NCBI RefSeq assembly: GCF_010725885.1
Contig: NZ_AP022600.1
Coordinates: 868,001-932,000 of the forward strand
Direction of reading: 5' to 3'
DNA: 64,000 nucleotides
From: Mycolicibacterium tokaiense
GTDB lineage: Bacteria; Actinomycetota; Actinomycetes; Mycobacteriales; Mycobacteriaceae
Of this stretch, positions 34,898-44,523 are shown piece after piece. The notes under the pieces are model-generated. The model did no database searches, was not told the DNA's origin, and was given only the letters and a program-made list of their open reading frames with translations. The first letter of the stretch is position 1, and each line of letters opens with the position of its first letter. The translations under genes and the position numbers were made by a program.

Positions 34898-34918
34898 TTG
34901 CGAACTGTTGTTTCGCAA
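34898..34918. promoter_or_regulatory. Perfect inverted repeat at the marR start, probable MarR operator
   Basis: TTGCGAA-N7-TTCGCAA is a 21-bp element, a normal size for a MarR site. It lies just before the regulator start at 34886 and 31 bp after the stop of the DUF1097 gene, so autoregulation is likely. Confidence 0.6.
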
Positions 34919-34949
34919 GCCTAACTTGATTGCGGCTCGAACGCACCGC

Positions 34950-35468
34950 TCACGCGGGTTGCGCGAGCGGTGCTGTCCGAGAACCGAATACCCGCGCGAT
35001 GCCGGCGGCACCCCACTCCGAGAGCACGCCGAAGCCTGCACCCACCAGCGCCGTGACTGCCGCCACCAGAGCGGGATGGGAGATACCTGCGGTGGTGATG
35101 CCGTTCCCGGTGGCCGCAATGGTGCCCACGGTCATCGCGAAACCGAACACGATGGCCGGCGTTGCCGAGATCCAGGGCAGGCGTGACGCCTGCACCATGG
35201 CCAGACTGCCGATGCCCACCGCGATCGAGAGCAGCAGCGCACTGCTGCTGGCCTGTACGGACAGCAGTGTCACTGTGGCAATGACGATGCCGGTCCAGTT
35301 GCACGCCACCGACTTCAGCAGACCCTTCAGTCCCGAGCCCACGAAGAAGAACGACGCCCAGGCCAGGAACAGCACCCAGACCGGCAGGGGCCACACCGTC
35401 GCGGTGAGCAGAGTCGACAGCATGCCGAACACACCGACGCTGATCGACAATGCGGTAATCTTGGACAT
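34950..35468 (-). CDS. DUF1097-family membrane protein
   Basis: The 172-residue protein has about five membrane spans and the DUF1097 (YcdZ-like) features WASFFFVGSGLKGLLKSVACNWTGI. Its function is unknown. Placed in the nitrile hydratase operon between the accessory protein and the regulator, it could carry an amide, ammonium or urea across the membrane. That role is inferred only from position. Confidence 0.8.
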   Translation of the reverse strand: MSKITALSISVGVFGMLSTLLTATVWPLPVWVLFLAWASFFFVGSGLKGLLKSVACNWTGIVIATVTLLSVQASSSALLLSIAVGIGSLAMVQASRLPWISATPAIVFGFAMTVGTIAATGNGITTAGISHPALVAAVTALVGAGFGVLSEWGAAGIARVFGSRTAPLAQPA

Positions 35469-35480
35469 CACGACCCCCGC

Positions 35481-35867
35481 TCAGTGGTGGTGGTCATGAT
35501 CGTGATCATGATCGTGGTCGGAATCGGCATGTGAAAGACGCTCGGACTCAGCGTGAGTGCGCTGCTCCAGCACCGCGGTGGTGGCAAAATCCTTCTCGGC
35601 GACCAACCTGCAGAATGCCTCCCCGAACTGCCGGTAGTAAACCGCCGGATCGCAGGTGTCGTCGATGCCGGACTCATCGATGACGGCGATGAGGTGCGTC
35701 TTGAACTCATCCCACTCGAAGGCACCGGACTGGCACATGTGCACCACCAGTCCGAAAAGACGTCCCTGCCAGGGCGCGTCGAACACCAATTCGCCATTCG
35801 AGCGGGGCAGAGCGGCGGCGGTACCCACCGCGTCCAGACGGGTCAGGTCGATGGTCGGCGCGCTCAC
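35481..35867 (-). CDS. Nitrile hydratase accessory protein with His-rich metal tail
   Basis: The GTG start directly follows the alpha-subunit TAG. The 128-residue protein matches the N-terminal part of nitrile hydratase beta subunits (FDAPWQGRLFGLVVHMCQSGAFEWDEFKTHLIAVI), the known layout of the activator/self-subunit-swapping chaperone that loads cobalt into the alpha subunit. Its end is HDHDHDHDHHH, a likely cobalt-binding tail that many relatives lack. This fits the neighbouring cobalt importer. Confidence 0.88.
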   Translation of the reverse strand: MSAPTIDLTRLDAVGTAAALPRSNGELVFDAPWQGRLFGLVVHMCQSGAFEWDEFKTHLIAVIDESGIDDTCDPAVYYRQFGEAFCRLVAEKDFATTAVLEQRTHAESERLSHADSDHDHDHDHDHHH

Positions 35868-36464
35868 CTAGGCCCCCTGCGGTGCGGACACCAGCGCGGT
35901 ACCCACCATCGAGTCACGGCTGATCAGGGGGATCAACTCCTCGGCGGTCATGCCGTCCGTTCCCTCGGGACGCTGCGGGATCACCAGGTAGCGGATCTCG
36001 GCGCTGCTGTCCCACACATCGATCTTGACATCGTCCGGCAGGGTGACTCCGAATTCGCCGAGCACACTGCGCGGCTCCTTCACCACCCGTGCCCGGTACT
36101 GCGGGTACTTGAACCAGGCCGGCGGTATGCCCAGCAGGGTCCACGGGTAGCAGGAGCACAGCGTGCAGACCACCACGTTGTGCCGCTCTGCGGTGTTCTC
36201 CACCGCCACCATGTGCTCGGTCTGCAGACCGGTGAAGCCCATGTCGGCGATGGCGGCGGTGGCATCGCGCAACAGCCATTCCCGGTACTCGGGCTCGGTC
36301 CACGCGCGCGCCACCACTTTGGCACCGTTGATCGGCCCCATGTCGTTCTCGAACGACGCCACCACGGCGTCGACAGCCTCGTGTTCGGCGAGGCCCTTTT
36401 CGACCATCAGTGACTCGAGTGCGTTGATGCGCGCCTCGACCTGGGATTGTGACAGCCAGTCCAT
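35868..36464 (-). CDS. nthA: Nitrile hydratase alpha subunit, cobalt type
   Basis: The 198-residue protein contains the metal-binding sequence CTLCSC (Cys100, Cys103, Cys105). Threonine in the second position marks the cobalt form, while iron enzymes have serine. The two outer cysteines of the claw are normally oxidised to sulfenic and sulfinic acids. The enzyme hydrates nitriles to amides in the cytoplasm. The accessory gene follows without a gap. Confidence 0.95.
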   Translation of the reverse strand: MDWLSQSQVEARINALESLMVEKGLAEHEAVDAVVASFENDMGPINGAKVVARAWTEPEYREWLLRDATAAIADMGFTGLQTEHMVAVENTAERHNVVVCTLCSCYPWTLLGIPPAWFKYPQYRARVVKEPRSVLGEFGVTLPDDVKIDVWDSSAEIRYLVIPQRPEGTDGMTAEELIPLISRDSMVGTALVSAPQGA

Positions 36465-36488
36465 GTTCGTAATCGCTCCTTGTGCGGT

Positions 36489-37187
36489 TCAGTTGGTGAC
36501 GGGTTCGAGGTAGCCCTCGAAAAGATCGGCGTACAGGTCGAATTCCTCGGAGACCGCTTCGCCCCAGAGCTCGGTGGAGGTGAACTTCACCATGTAGAGC
36601 TGGTGCGGCTCCTCCACCTGCTGGTGTGCGCTGAGCGCCGGATCGCGGAAGGCTCCGTACTGCTTGACCACCTCGCCGGTGGCGCGGTTGAGGTAGCCCG
36701 GAAGCCGGTTGTGGGTTGCGTCGTGGATGTTGCGCACCCGTACGGTGGCTCCGAGTTCGAAGATGGGCGGTGTGGTGGCAGGCAGGTCGTGCGGGGTGCC
36801 GTTCCACAGGAAATCCATCATGTTCTCGCCGAGCTTCGACAGTGTCTCCGGCTTTGCCGGGTGGGGCGTCATGGCGGGCTCACCCAGCTCGCTCATCCGC
36901 TGATCGACCTCTTCATGGGAGATCAGCCCCTTGTCGTTGAGCAGCTTCTCCACCGAGAACAGCCAGTGCGAATAGTAGGTGGAGTCGGTGTAGTCACTCC
37001 ACTTCATCAACTCGATGCCGTGGCGCTGTTCATCGAGGTTGAACACCCCCTGCTGCAGGGCCATTGCGGTGACCGCGTGCATCCGGCCCTCGAACGGATA
37101 CCGCCAGTTGGGGATACCCGGTTCCAGGAACTCTGTGGCGATGGGGCCGAGACCGTCGCGGCCTCCGACATCGTGCGGACCATGCAT
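36489..37187 (-). CDS. nthB: Nitrile hydratase beta subunit
   Basis: The start at ATG 37187 is chosen because the protein then begins MHGPHDVGGRDGLGPI, the family's standard N-terminus; an in-frame ATG at 37235 would add 16 unusual residues. The protein has 232 residues, with FEGRMHAVTAM and a C-terminal SH3-like part (GATVRVRNIHDATHNRLPGYLNRATGEV). It forms the active heterodimer with the alpha subunit. The beta-before-alpha order is typical of cobalt-type clusters. It is divergent from the cobalt importer genes. Confidence 0.93.
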   Translation of the reverse strand: MHGPHDVGGRDGLGPIATEFLEPGIPNWRYPFEGRMHAVTAMALQQGVFNLDEQRHGIELMKWSDYTDSTYYSHWLFSVEKLLNDKGLISHEEVDQRMSELGEPAMTPHPAKPETLSKLGENMMDFLWNGTPHDLPATTPPIFELGATVRVRNIHDATHNRLPGYLNRATGEVVKQYGAFRDPALSAHQQVEEPHQLYMVKFTSTELWGEAVSEEFDLYADLFEGYLEPVTN

Positions 37188-37456
37188 CGTGGATCCCGCC
37201 TCCAATCTCGTGGTTCGTGTTGTTTTGTTCTGCATCGGAATACTTCCAACAGAAAGGATGCGCATACCTGCGCCGCTCCGCAATCTGTCGACGCAGCTGT
37301 TACACGGCTTTAACGCGGGCTCGCTTGGGCGTAAATTTCATGTTTCCAGCGACCTTGATGAGCCCATTCAGGTTGACGACAGTGCGGCAGCATCCTGAGA
37401 CTGTCGATCGCAAGCAATATTTGTCCAATGGAACTATCTACCAAGAAGGAAACCCG

Positions 37457-37687
37457 ATGTCGACCTCCGAAACCGGTATCGCCACCTCGCGGACAACAGC
37501 CGTCGAACTGCCCGACAGCGCCACCACCAGCGCCGCACTGTGGCTCACCGTCACCACGGTTCTGGCGCTGATCGCCTACTACTTCCTGGCATTCGACCAG
37601 GGCGCGGTGTCGGTGTTCGGCTCCGACACCCACGTGCACGAGTTCCTCCACGATGCCCGCCACCTGCTGGGCTTCCCCTGCCACTGA
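37457..37687 (+). CDS. cbtB: Cobalt transporter subunit CbtB
   Basis: The 76-residue protein starts after AAGGAAACCCG. It has one membrane span (LWLTVTTVLALIAYYFLAF) and a C-terminal histidine motif, HVHEFLHDARHLLGFPCH, the metal site of CbtB proteins. With CbtA it forms a cobalt importer that is often under B12 control. No B12 riboswitch is visible here, and its location beside a cobalt nitrile hydratase suggests control by amide or nitrile instead. Confidence 0.9.
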   Translation: MSTSETGIATSRTTAVELPDSATTSAALWLTVTTVLALIAYYFLAFDQGAVSVFGSDTHVHEFLHDARHLLGFPCH

Positions 37688-37701
37688 GAATCCAGGACAC
37701 C

Positions 37702-38514
37702 ATGATGGAGAAACGACTGATCGGCCTCGGCCTCGGAGCCGGCCTGCTGGCGGGTGTGGCGTCCTTCGCCTATGCGCGCCTGCAGGCCGCTCCCCTGATC
37801 GCGGCCGCCATCGACTACGAGGGGGCGCGCTCCCACGCCGAAGAGGCTCTCGGAGGCGGGCATTCACACGAGCACGAGGTGTTCAGCAGGAGCGTGCAGG
37901 AGAATCTCGGAGCAGGTGTGGGCACCGTTGTGTTCGCCGTGATGACCGGCGCCCTGTTCGCCGTGGCGCTGTGCATCGCGCTGGCCACCCTGCGGCGCCA
38001 CCGGATGCCGGCCGATCCCGGGGCCGTTGCCGCCGCACTGGCGGCACTGGCTTTTGTGGCGGTGTGTGTCATCCCGTGGATCGCCTACCCCGCCACCCTG
38101 CCCGGCGTCGGGCAACCCGACACCGCCGGCGCCCGCACCACGGCCTATCTGGCCCTCATGCTGTCGTCGATCGCCCTGGCCGCGCTCGCGGCATGGGGTG
38201 CCGTCCGCCTCACCGGGCGGGTCGGCGGCCCCACCGCCGCGGCACTGGGCACGGGTGCGTATCTGGCGGCGATCACGCTGGTGATCAGCCTGCTCCCGGC
38301 CTACCGCGAAACGCCCGAACCGATCACCACCGGCGATGGCGCTGTGGCATTCCCCGGTTTTCCCGCCGACCTGCTGGCCGACTTCCGCACCGTGACCATC
38401 GTCTGCCAGGGAATTCTCTGGCTGGTGCTGGCGGCAACCTTCGCTGTGCTGACACCGCGGGTGCTCGGTGGCCGGACTTCAACCAGGACAGAGGATTTGA
38501 GTGCGCATCGTTGA
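37702..38514 (+). CDS. cbtA: Cobalt transporter subunit CbtA
   Basis: The 270-residue membrane protein has about six spans and the CbtA features GLGAGLLAGVASFAYARL at the start and a histidine loop GGGHSHEHEVFSRSVQENLG near 50-70, likely cobalt-binding. It starts 14 bp after cbtB, and its end overlaps the amidase start by 14 nt, so cobalt supply and amide hydrolysis are made together. Confidence 0.9.
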   Translation: MMEKRLIGLGLGAGLLAGVASFAYARLQAAPLIAAAIDYEGARSHAEEALGGGHSHEHEVFSRSVQENLGAGVGTVVFAVMTGALFAVALCIALATLRRHRMPADPGAVAAALAALAFVAVCVIPWIAYPATLPGVGQPDTAGARTTAYLALMLSSIALAALAAWGAVRLTGRVGGPTAAALGTGAYLAAITLVISLLPAYRETPEPITTGDGAVAFPGFPADLLADFRTVTIVCQGILWLVLAATFAVLTPRVLGGRTSTRTEDLSAHR

Positions 38515-39502
38515 GTTCATCCCGACGCCCGACCAGTATGTGTGGACTTTCGGCGGCGCCGAACCGGTGATGGAGGTGGCACCGGGTACCGCTCTGCGGC
38601 TGTGGACCGAGGATGCCTTCGCCGGGCGGGTCACGTCATCGTCGGACAAGCCCAGCCAGGTGCTCAACCCGAAGGAACTCAACCCGCAGACCGGCCCGTT
38701 CTACGTCACCGGAGCGCAACCGGGCGACACCCTGGCCTTGCATGTCGTGTCTCTGGAGCCGGCCCGGGACTGGGCAGCCTCCACCACGATCCCCTTGTTC
38801 GGCGCGCTGACCGGCACGGACCGGACGGCGGGTCTGCAAGCCCCACTGCCGGAGCTGACCTGGATCTACCGTGTGGACGCCGCAGCGTCGACAGCGACGT
38901 TCACCGCGCACGAGAGTGACTTCTCACTCGAGGTCCCGTTGGCGCCGATGCTCGGCACCGTCGGCGTGGCCCCCGCACTGCGCGAGGTGCGCACCACTCT
39001 GGTGCCCGACTATTTCGGGGGCAACATGGACACCCCGGAACTGAGGGCGGGCACCACGATCTACCTCGGCGTCAACGTCGACGGTGCGGTGTTCTCCGTG
39101 GGCGATGGCCACTACCGTCAGGGCGAGGGCGAGACCTGCGGGACCGCACTGGAAGGCGCCATGAACGTGACCTTGATCGTGGACCTCATCAAAGGTCATG
39201 CTCCGGCGTGGCCGCGACTGGAACACGACGACGCGCTGCTGACAGTGGGATCGGCGCGCCCGCTCGAAGATGCCTGGCGCTGCAGTCAGGTCGAGATGGT
39301 GCGCTGGCTGCAGGAACTCTACGGGCTCGGTCCGATGGACGCCTACCAGTTGTGCAGCCAGCTGTGCCTGTCACCCCTGGCCAACGTGGTGGATGTCAAC
39401 TACAGCGCCGTCACCAAGATCCACAAAGCTCTTCTGCCGCAGTCACTTCCCTACGCGGGTATGCACGCCACGATGCGGGCGGCAGCAGCGTCACTGGTCT
39501 GA
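38501..39502 (+). CDS. Acetamidase/formamidase family amidase (FmdA/AmdA)
   Basis: The 333-residue protein matches the FmdA_AmdA family, with PGDTLALHVVSLEP, a central PHxGNMD-like segment (VPDYFGGNMDTPELRAGTTIYLGVNV) and GDGHYRQGEGETCGTALEG. The enzyme hydrolyses short amides to acid and ammonia and would use the amide made by the nitrile hydratase encoded on the other strand. GTG start inside the end of cbtA. Confidence 0.9.
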   Translation: MRIVEFIPTPDQYVWTFGGAEPVMEVAPGTALRLWTEDAFAGRVTSSSDKPSQVLNPKELNPQTGPFYVTGAQPGDTLALHVVSLEPARDWAASTTIPLFGALTGTDRTAGLQAPLPELTWIYRVDAAASTATFTAHESDFSLEVPLAPMLGTVGVAPALREVRTTLVPDYFGGNMDTPELRAGTTIYLGVNVDGAVFSVGDGHYRQGEGETCGTALEGAMNVTLIVDLIKGHAPAWPRLEHDDALLTVGSARPLEDAWRCSQVEMVRWLQELYGLGPMDAYQLCSQLCLSPLANVVDVNYSAVTKIHKALLPQSLPYAGMHATMRAAAASLV

Positions 39503-39503
39503 C

Positions 39504-39548
39504 AACGACAACTGCGCGACCGCAGTGTGCGGTCGCGCAGTTGTCGTT
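39504..39548. terminator. 21-bp perfect hairpin, probable bidirectional terminator
   Basis: A fully paired 21-bp stem with a 3-nt loop starts one base after the amidase stop and ends 69 bp before the hspR stop on the other strand. No T-run is present, so this is a strong hairpin of the mycobacterial type serving converging transcripts. Confidence 0.7.
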
Positions 39549-39616
39549 CGGTTCTCAGCGCCTACTTCGGGGCTCGATGTCTCGCCTCCTCAGAGGCTCT
39601 CCGCAAGCTCCGAGCC

Positions 39617-39994
39617 TCATCGTCGGCTTCGGGGTTGCCACACCACCAGCGCCGTGCTCGGCGACCTGGTCGCCACGTCGCGGCGCTGATTGGTCCGCAA
39701 CGCCTCGACCTCGGAGGTCAACTCCTGCACCCGGGACTGCAGCGCTTCGACTTGATTGGTGAGTTCGATGATCCGCTTGATGCCGGCCAGATTGACGCCC
39801 TCGTCCTGCGAGAGGCGCTGTACCTCGCGCAGCAGGTCGACGTCACGCTGCGAATAGCGACGTCCCCCACCGGAGCTGCGTTGTGGGCTGACCAGTCCGA
39901 GCCGGTCATAGGTCCGTAGGGTCTGCGCGTGCATCCCGGCGAGCTCGGCCGCAACCGAGATCAGAAACGTTCTCGCGTTGTCGGCCTTGCTCAT
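39617..39994 (-). CDS. hspR: Heat-shock repressor HspR (MerR family)
   Basis: The 125-residue protein has the MerR-type helix-turn-helix (FLISVAAELAGMHAQTLRTYDRLGLVSPQRSSGGGRRYS) and a C-terminal coiled coil (IIELTNQVEALQSRVQELTSEVEALR). HspR binds HAIR elements with DnaK as co-repressor. It is the last gene of the dnaK operon and overlaps dnaJ as ATGA, so it controls its own supply through the elements at 43738-43813. Confidence 0.96.
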   Translation of the reverse strand: MSKADNARTFLISVAAELAGMHAQTLRTYDRLGLVSPQRSSGGGRRYSQRDVDLLREVQRLSQDEGVNLAGIKRIIELTNQVEALQSRVQELTSEVEALRTNQRRDVATRSPSTALVVWQPRSRR

Positions 39995-41181
39995 AACCGG
40001 TTACCCGCCCATCCCGAGCGCGGGTCGAAACCGCTGGCCCGCTCGGCGGCCGCGTAGGCCTCCAGCGCTTCCAGGGCTTCGCCCTCCAACTCCTTGGGCA
40101 CCGCGACCTTCACGGTGACCAGGAGGTCACCATGGCCGCCGCTGCGCTTGGGCACACCTCGACCCCGCACCCGCAGAATCCGGCCGTCGGCCGTGCCCTT
40201 GGGCACCCGAACCCCGACCTTGCCTTCCAGGGTGGGCACCGACAGTGTTGTCCCCAGCGCCAACTCGTGGAAGCTCACCGGAACGGTGACCGTGAGGTCG
40301 TCGCCGTCGCGGCCGAATACCTTGTCCGGACGCACGTGCACGGTGACGTACAGGTCACCCGACGGGGCACCCCGCAACCCGGCTTCGCCTTGACCGGCCA
40401 GCCGGATCCGTTGCCCGTCTTCGACTCCCGGCGGGATACGGACGTTGATGGTCCGCGTCCGCGTGGTGACGCCGGTGCCTTTGCACTCATCGCAAGGATG
40501 CTCGATGATCGAGCCACTGCCGCGGCACTCGGTGCACGGCTCGGAGAATCCGAAGGCGCCCTGGTTGCGGTTGATCACACCCGCGCCGTTGCAGGTGGGA
40601 CACACCTTGGGGCTGGTGCCCGGCCGAGCCCCGCTGCCGTGGCAGTTGGTGCACGGTGCCGGACTGGTGAGCCGCAACGGCATTGCGACACCCCTGGTGG
40701 CTTCCAGGAAGTCGAGTTCGGTCTCGGTTTCCAGGTCATTGCCCCGGCGGGGACGGGTGGGGCGCTGCTGTGTGCCGCGCCCGAACAAGCCGCCGAAGAG
40801 GTCGCCGATGTTCGCTCCACCGGTCTGCCCGGCGGCATCGAACAGGTCACCGAGGTTGAACTCCGCACCGTCGGAACCGAATCCGCCCGGGAATCCTCCG
40901 CCGGCAGGACCGCCGCCGTTGAACCGCCGACCGAACCCGCCGCCCGCGAACAGGCGGCGGGTCTCGTCGTACTCTTTGCGCTTGGCCGGATCGGTGAGCA
41001 CCTCTTTGGCCTCGGACGCGGCCTTGTACCGGTCTTCCGCGGCGGAGTCACCGGGGTTCCGGTCCGGATGGTTCTCGGCGAGGATCTTGCGGGCAGCCCG
41101 CTTGATCTCGTCCTGGCTGGCATCAGAGGAGACGCCGAGTTCCTTGTAGAAGTCCTTCTCAACCCATTCGCGTTGGGCCAT
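39991..41181 (-). CDS. dnaJ: Co-chaperone DnaJ (DnaJ1)
   Basis: The 396-residue protein has a J domain with the HPD triad (AENHPDRNPGD, near 37), a Gly/Phe-rich linker, four CxxCxGxG zinc repeats (about 165-240: CTNCHGSG, CPTCNGAG, CTECRGSG, CDECKGTG) and the C-terminal substrate-binding domain. It delivers unfolded proteins to DnaK and stimulates its ATPase. The start has a near-ideal ribosome site, AAGGAGGTGA. Confidence 0.97.
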   Translation of the reverse strand: MAQREWVEKDFYKELGVSSDASQDEIKRAARKILAENHPDRNPGDSAAEDRYKAASEAKEVLTDPAKRKEYDETRRLFAGGGFGRRFNGGGPAGGGFPGGFGSDGAEFNLGDLFDAAGQTGGANIGDLFGGLFGRGTQQRPTRPRRGNDLETETELDFLEATRGVAMPLRLTSPAPCTNCHGSGARPGTSPKVCPTCNGAGVINRNQGAFGFSEPCTECRGSGSIIEHPCDECKGTGVTTRTRTINVRIPPGVEDGQRIRLAGQGEAGLRGAPSGDLYVTVHVRPDKVFGRDGDDLTVTVPVSFHELALGTTLSVPTLEGKVGVRVPKGTADGRILRVRGRGVPKRSGGHGDLLVTVKVAVPKELEGEALEALEAYAAAERASGFDPRSGWAGNRL

Positions 41182-41225
41182 GCTGCGTCACCTCCTTACC
41201 TGTCTGCATCGTGGTAGTCGCTTTC

Positions 41226-41845
41226 CTATTCTGTAGCCTGCGCGGCTGCGGCGCCGGGATTCTCGCCCGTATCGGCGCCCGCGGCCCCCGGCTGCACGTC
41301 GGCAGGAGCGTCGACCACTCCCACGAGTGCATGCCGAAGCACCTGCTCACCGAGGCGATAACCCTGCCGCATCACGGTGCCGATCACGGGATTCGAGCCG
41401 TCGCCCTCGTGCTGCACGGCTTCGTGCAGAGACGGGTCGAACGGATCACCCTCGGCACCGAACGCTGCCAGACCGACGCTGTCGAGCGCGGTGGCCAACT
41501 TGTCGGCCACCGACTTCAACGGACCGGTCTCCAGGTCACCGTGACTGCGGGCCCGGTCCAGGTCATCGAGCACCGGCAGCAGCTGGTGGATCACACCGGC
41601 CTTGCCCCGCTCCAGCGCGGCCTGCTCCTGGCGCACCGAGCGCTTGCGGTAGTTGTCGTACTCCGCCTTCACCCGCTGCAACGTCGCCTTCAGATCAGCG
41701 ACCTCGTCGGATTCCGGCGGGGCCGCAGCCTCCGGCTCCGGCGCACTGGGCGCCGGGCCGGAAGCCGGGTCACGAATCTCGCCGGTGGTCGGATCGATGC
41801 GCCGTTTGTCGGTGACAGTCACCGGCTCCTGCGAATCGTTCTGGC

Positions 41846-41849
<4 letters not shown>
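41226..41849 (-). CDS. grpE: Nucleotide exchange factor GrpE
   Basis: The 207-residue protein has a disordered acidic N-terminus, a long helix ([21 protein letters not shown]), the core [14 protein letters not shown] and the beta-domain [37 protein letters not shown]. It exchanges ADP for ATP on DnaK. GTG start overlaps the dnaK stop as GTGA. Confidence 0.96.
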
Positions 41850-43705
<1,856 letters not shown>

Positions 43706-43737
43706 AGTGATGCCTCCTGAATAGCTTTTCGTTGGGG

Positions 43738-43758
43738 TCTGAGCGGACCGGACTCAAG
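43738..43758. promoter_or_regulatory. Degenerate second HAIR element at the dnaK transcription start
   Basis: TCTGAGC-N7-ACTCAAG keeps one perfect HAIR arm and about four of seven positions in the other. It overlaps the predicted -10 and start of the dnaK promoter, while the stronger site lies upstream of the -35. Confidence 0.5.
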
Positions 43759-43786
43759 ATTGCTCCCGCCGACCGTCTGCTGTCAA
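43757..43786 (-). promoter_or_regulatory. Putative dnaK promoter
   Basis: Read on the minus strand, TTGACA (43786-43781) and CAATCT (43762-43757) are 18 bp apart. The resulting start site near 43750 gives a leader of about 45 nt. HAIR elements flank it. Confidence 0.55.
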
Positions 43787-43792
43787 GCCAGA

Positions 43793-43813
43793 GTTGAGTC
43801 TGTTCCGCTCAAG
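43793..43813. promoter_or_regulatory. HAIR element (HspR-binding inverted repeat)
   Basis: GTTGAGT-N7-GCTCAAG matches the consensus CTTGAGT-N7-ACTCAAG in 12 of 14 positions. It lies just upstream of the dnaK -35 box. HspR binding is established for this element in Streptomyces and mycobacteria. Confidence 0.8.
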
Positions 43814-43858
43814 TTAGTGTCGAATGGGTCAACGGAGCACCGGCGAGATTCATTCCCG

Positions 43859-43890
43859 GCTCCGCGAAATTCGTGTCTGTTTCGCGGAGC
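43859..43890. repeat. Inverted repeat with 11-bp perfect arms
   Basis: GCTCCGCGAAA and its exact complement flank a 10-nt spacer. It lies between dnaK and the first small secreted gene, right at the left edge of the duplicated segment. It could be an operator or a hairpin that isolates the two transcripts. Confidence 0.55.
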
Positions 43891-44040
43891 TACGCATAGA
43901 TCCTGCCACGCGCCGTTCAATGACTGCCACCCGGAATGTAGCGCTGACCTGCGCAGTTACAGCCATCAGACCGGAACGAGAAACCCCTCCCGCCCCGATC
44001 CGAACACCACACAAGACCTACCCAGAAAGAAGCAGAGATC

Positions 44041-44364
44041 ATGACCAAGTTCGGATTCGCCACCACCATCGCCACCGCCGCCACCGCCGCCCTCATCGGT
44101 TTGGCTGCCCCGGCCATGGCCGCCCCGACCGGTGCCGGCAACGCCCAGGACACCATCAGCAGCTTGCAGGACCAGGGCTACAAGGTGATCGTCAACCGCC
44201 TCTCGACCGCCCCGCTCGCCGAGGCCAGCGTCGTCTCCGTCGGCGAAGGCCCCACCTTCAGCCACACCAACTCCAACAACCGCGCCGAAGGTGGCTACGC
44301 CCCCAACTCGGACAACCAGTTCGCCCCGGTGAACACCAAGACCGTCTACGTCAACGTCCGCTGA
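44041..44364 (+). CDS. Small secreted protein, paralogue A
   Basis: The 107-residue precursor has a signal peptide cut after AMAAP-like residues (about 28). The mature part is GAGNAQDTISSLQDQGYKVI...VNVR. The opening TISSLQDQGYKVIVNRL resembles a group of small mycobacterial exported proteins with a 'LQxQGYxV' start whose function is unknown. The mature sequence differs from paralogue B by only two residues (LAEAS/LSEAS and NRAEG/NRSEG). No cysteine is present. Confidence 0.85.
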   Translation: MTKFGFATTIATAATAALIGLAAPAMAAPTGAGNAQDTISSLQDQGYKVIVNRLSTAPLAEASVVSVGEGPTFSHTNSNNRAEGGYAPNSDNQFAPVNTKTVYVNVR

Positions 44365-44381
44365 CCCACGGCCCTGATCTG

Positions 44382-44411
44382 AAGCGCCCCGCCGTCCCCG
44401 GCGGGGCGCTT
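44382..44411 (+). terminator. Terminator after small secreted gene A
   Basis: A perfect 13-bp GC-rich stem with a TCCC loop ends in CTT and TCTG, 17 nt after the stop codon. A related hairpin follows paralogue B. Confidence 0.85.
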
Positions 44412-44523
44412 CTGCGTTCACACTGCACCCACCGCGACCCCCACTCGCACTTCCTCGCGGTGGCCGCAGTGTCAACGGCGTGCGGCCAAGTCATCGCCAA
44501 GTGAGCCCGTCCACACTGCCCCG

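Larger units (their letters stand above)
43892..44411 (+). repeat. Segmental duplication, copy A
   Basis: This segment and copy B (46205-46715) share the sequence from ACGCATAG through CCTGCCACG, CTGACCTGC and CCCCTCCCG-type blocks, a nearly identical small secreted gene and a GC-rich terminator hairpin. In copy B the ACGCATAG is the end of the membrane protein gene. The duplication therefore includes promoter, gene and terminator. Confidence 0.75.

Noticed and set aside
37188..37456. B12 riboswitch before cbtB
   Set aside because: The divergent gap is short and lacks the B12-box pattern and the expected folded core.
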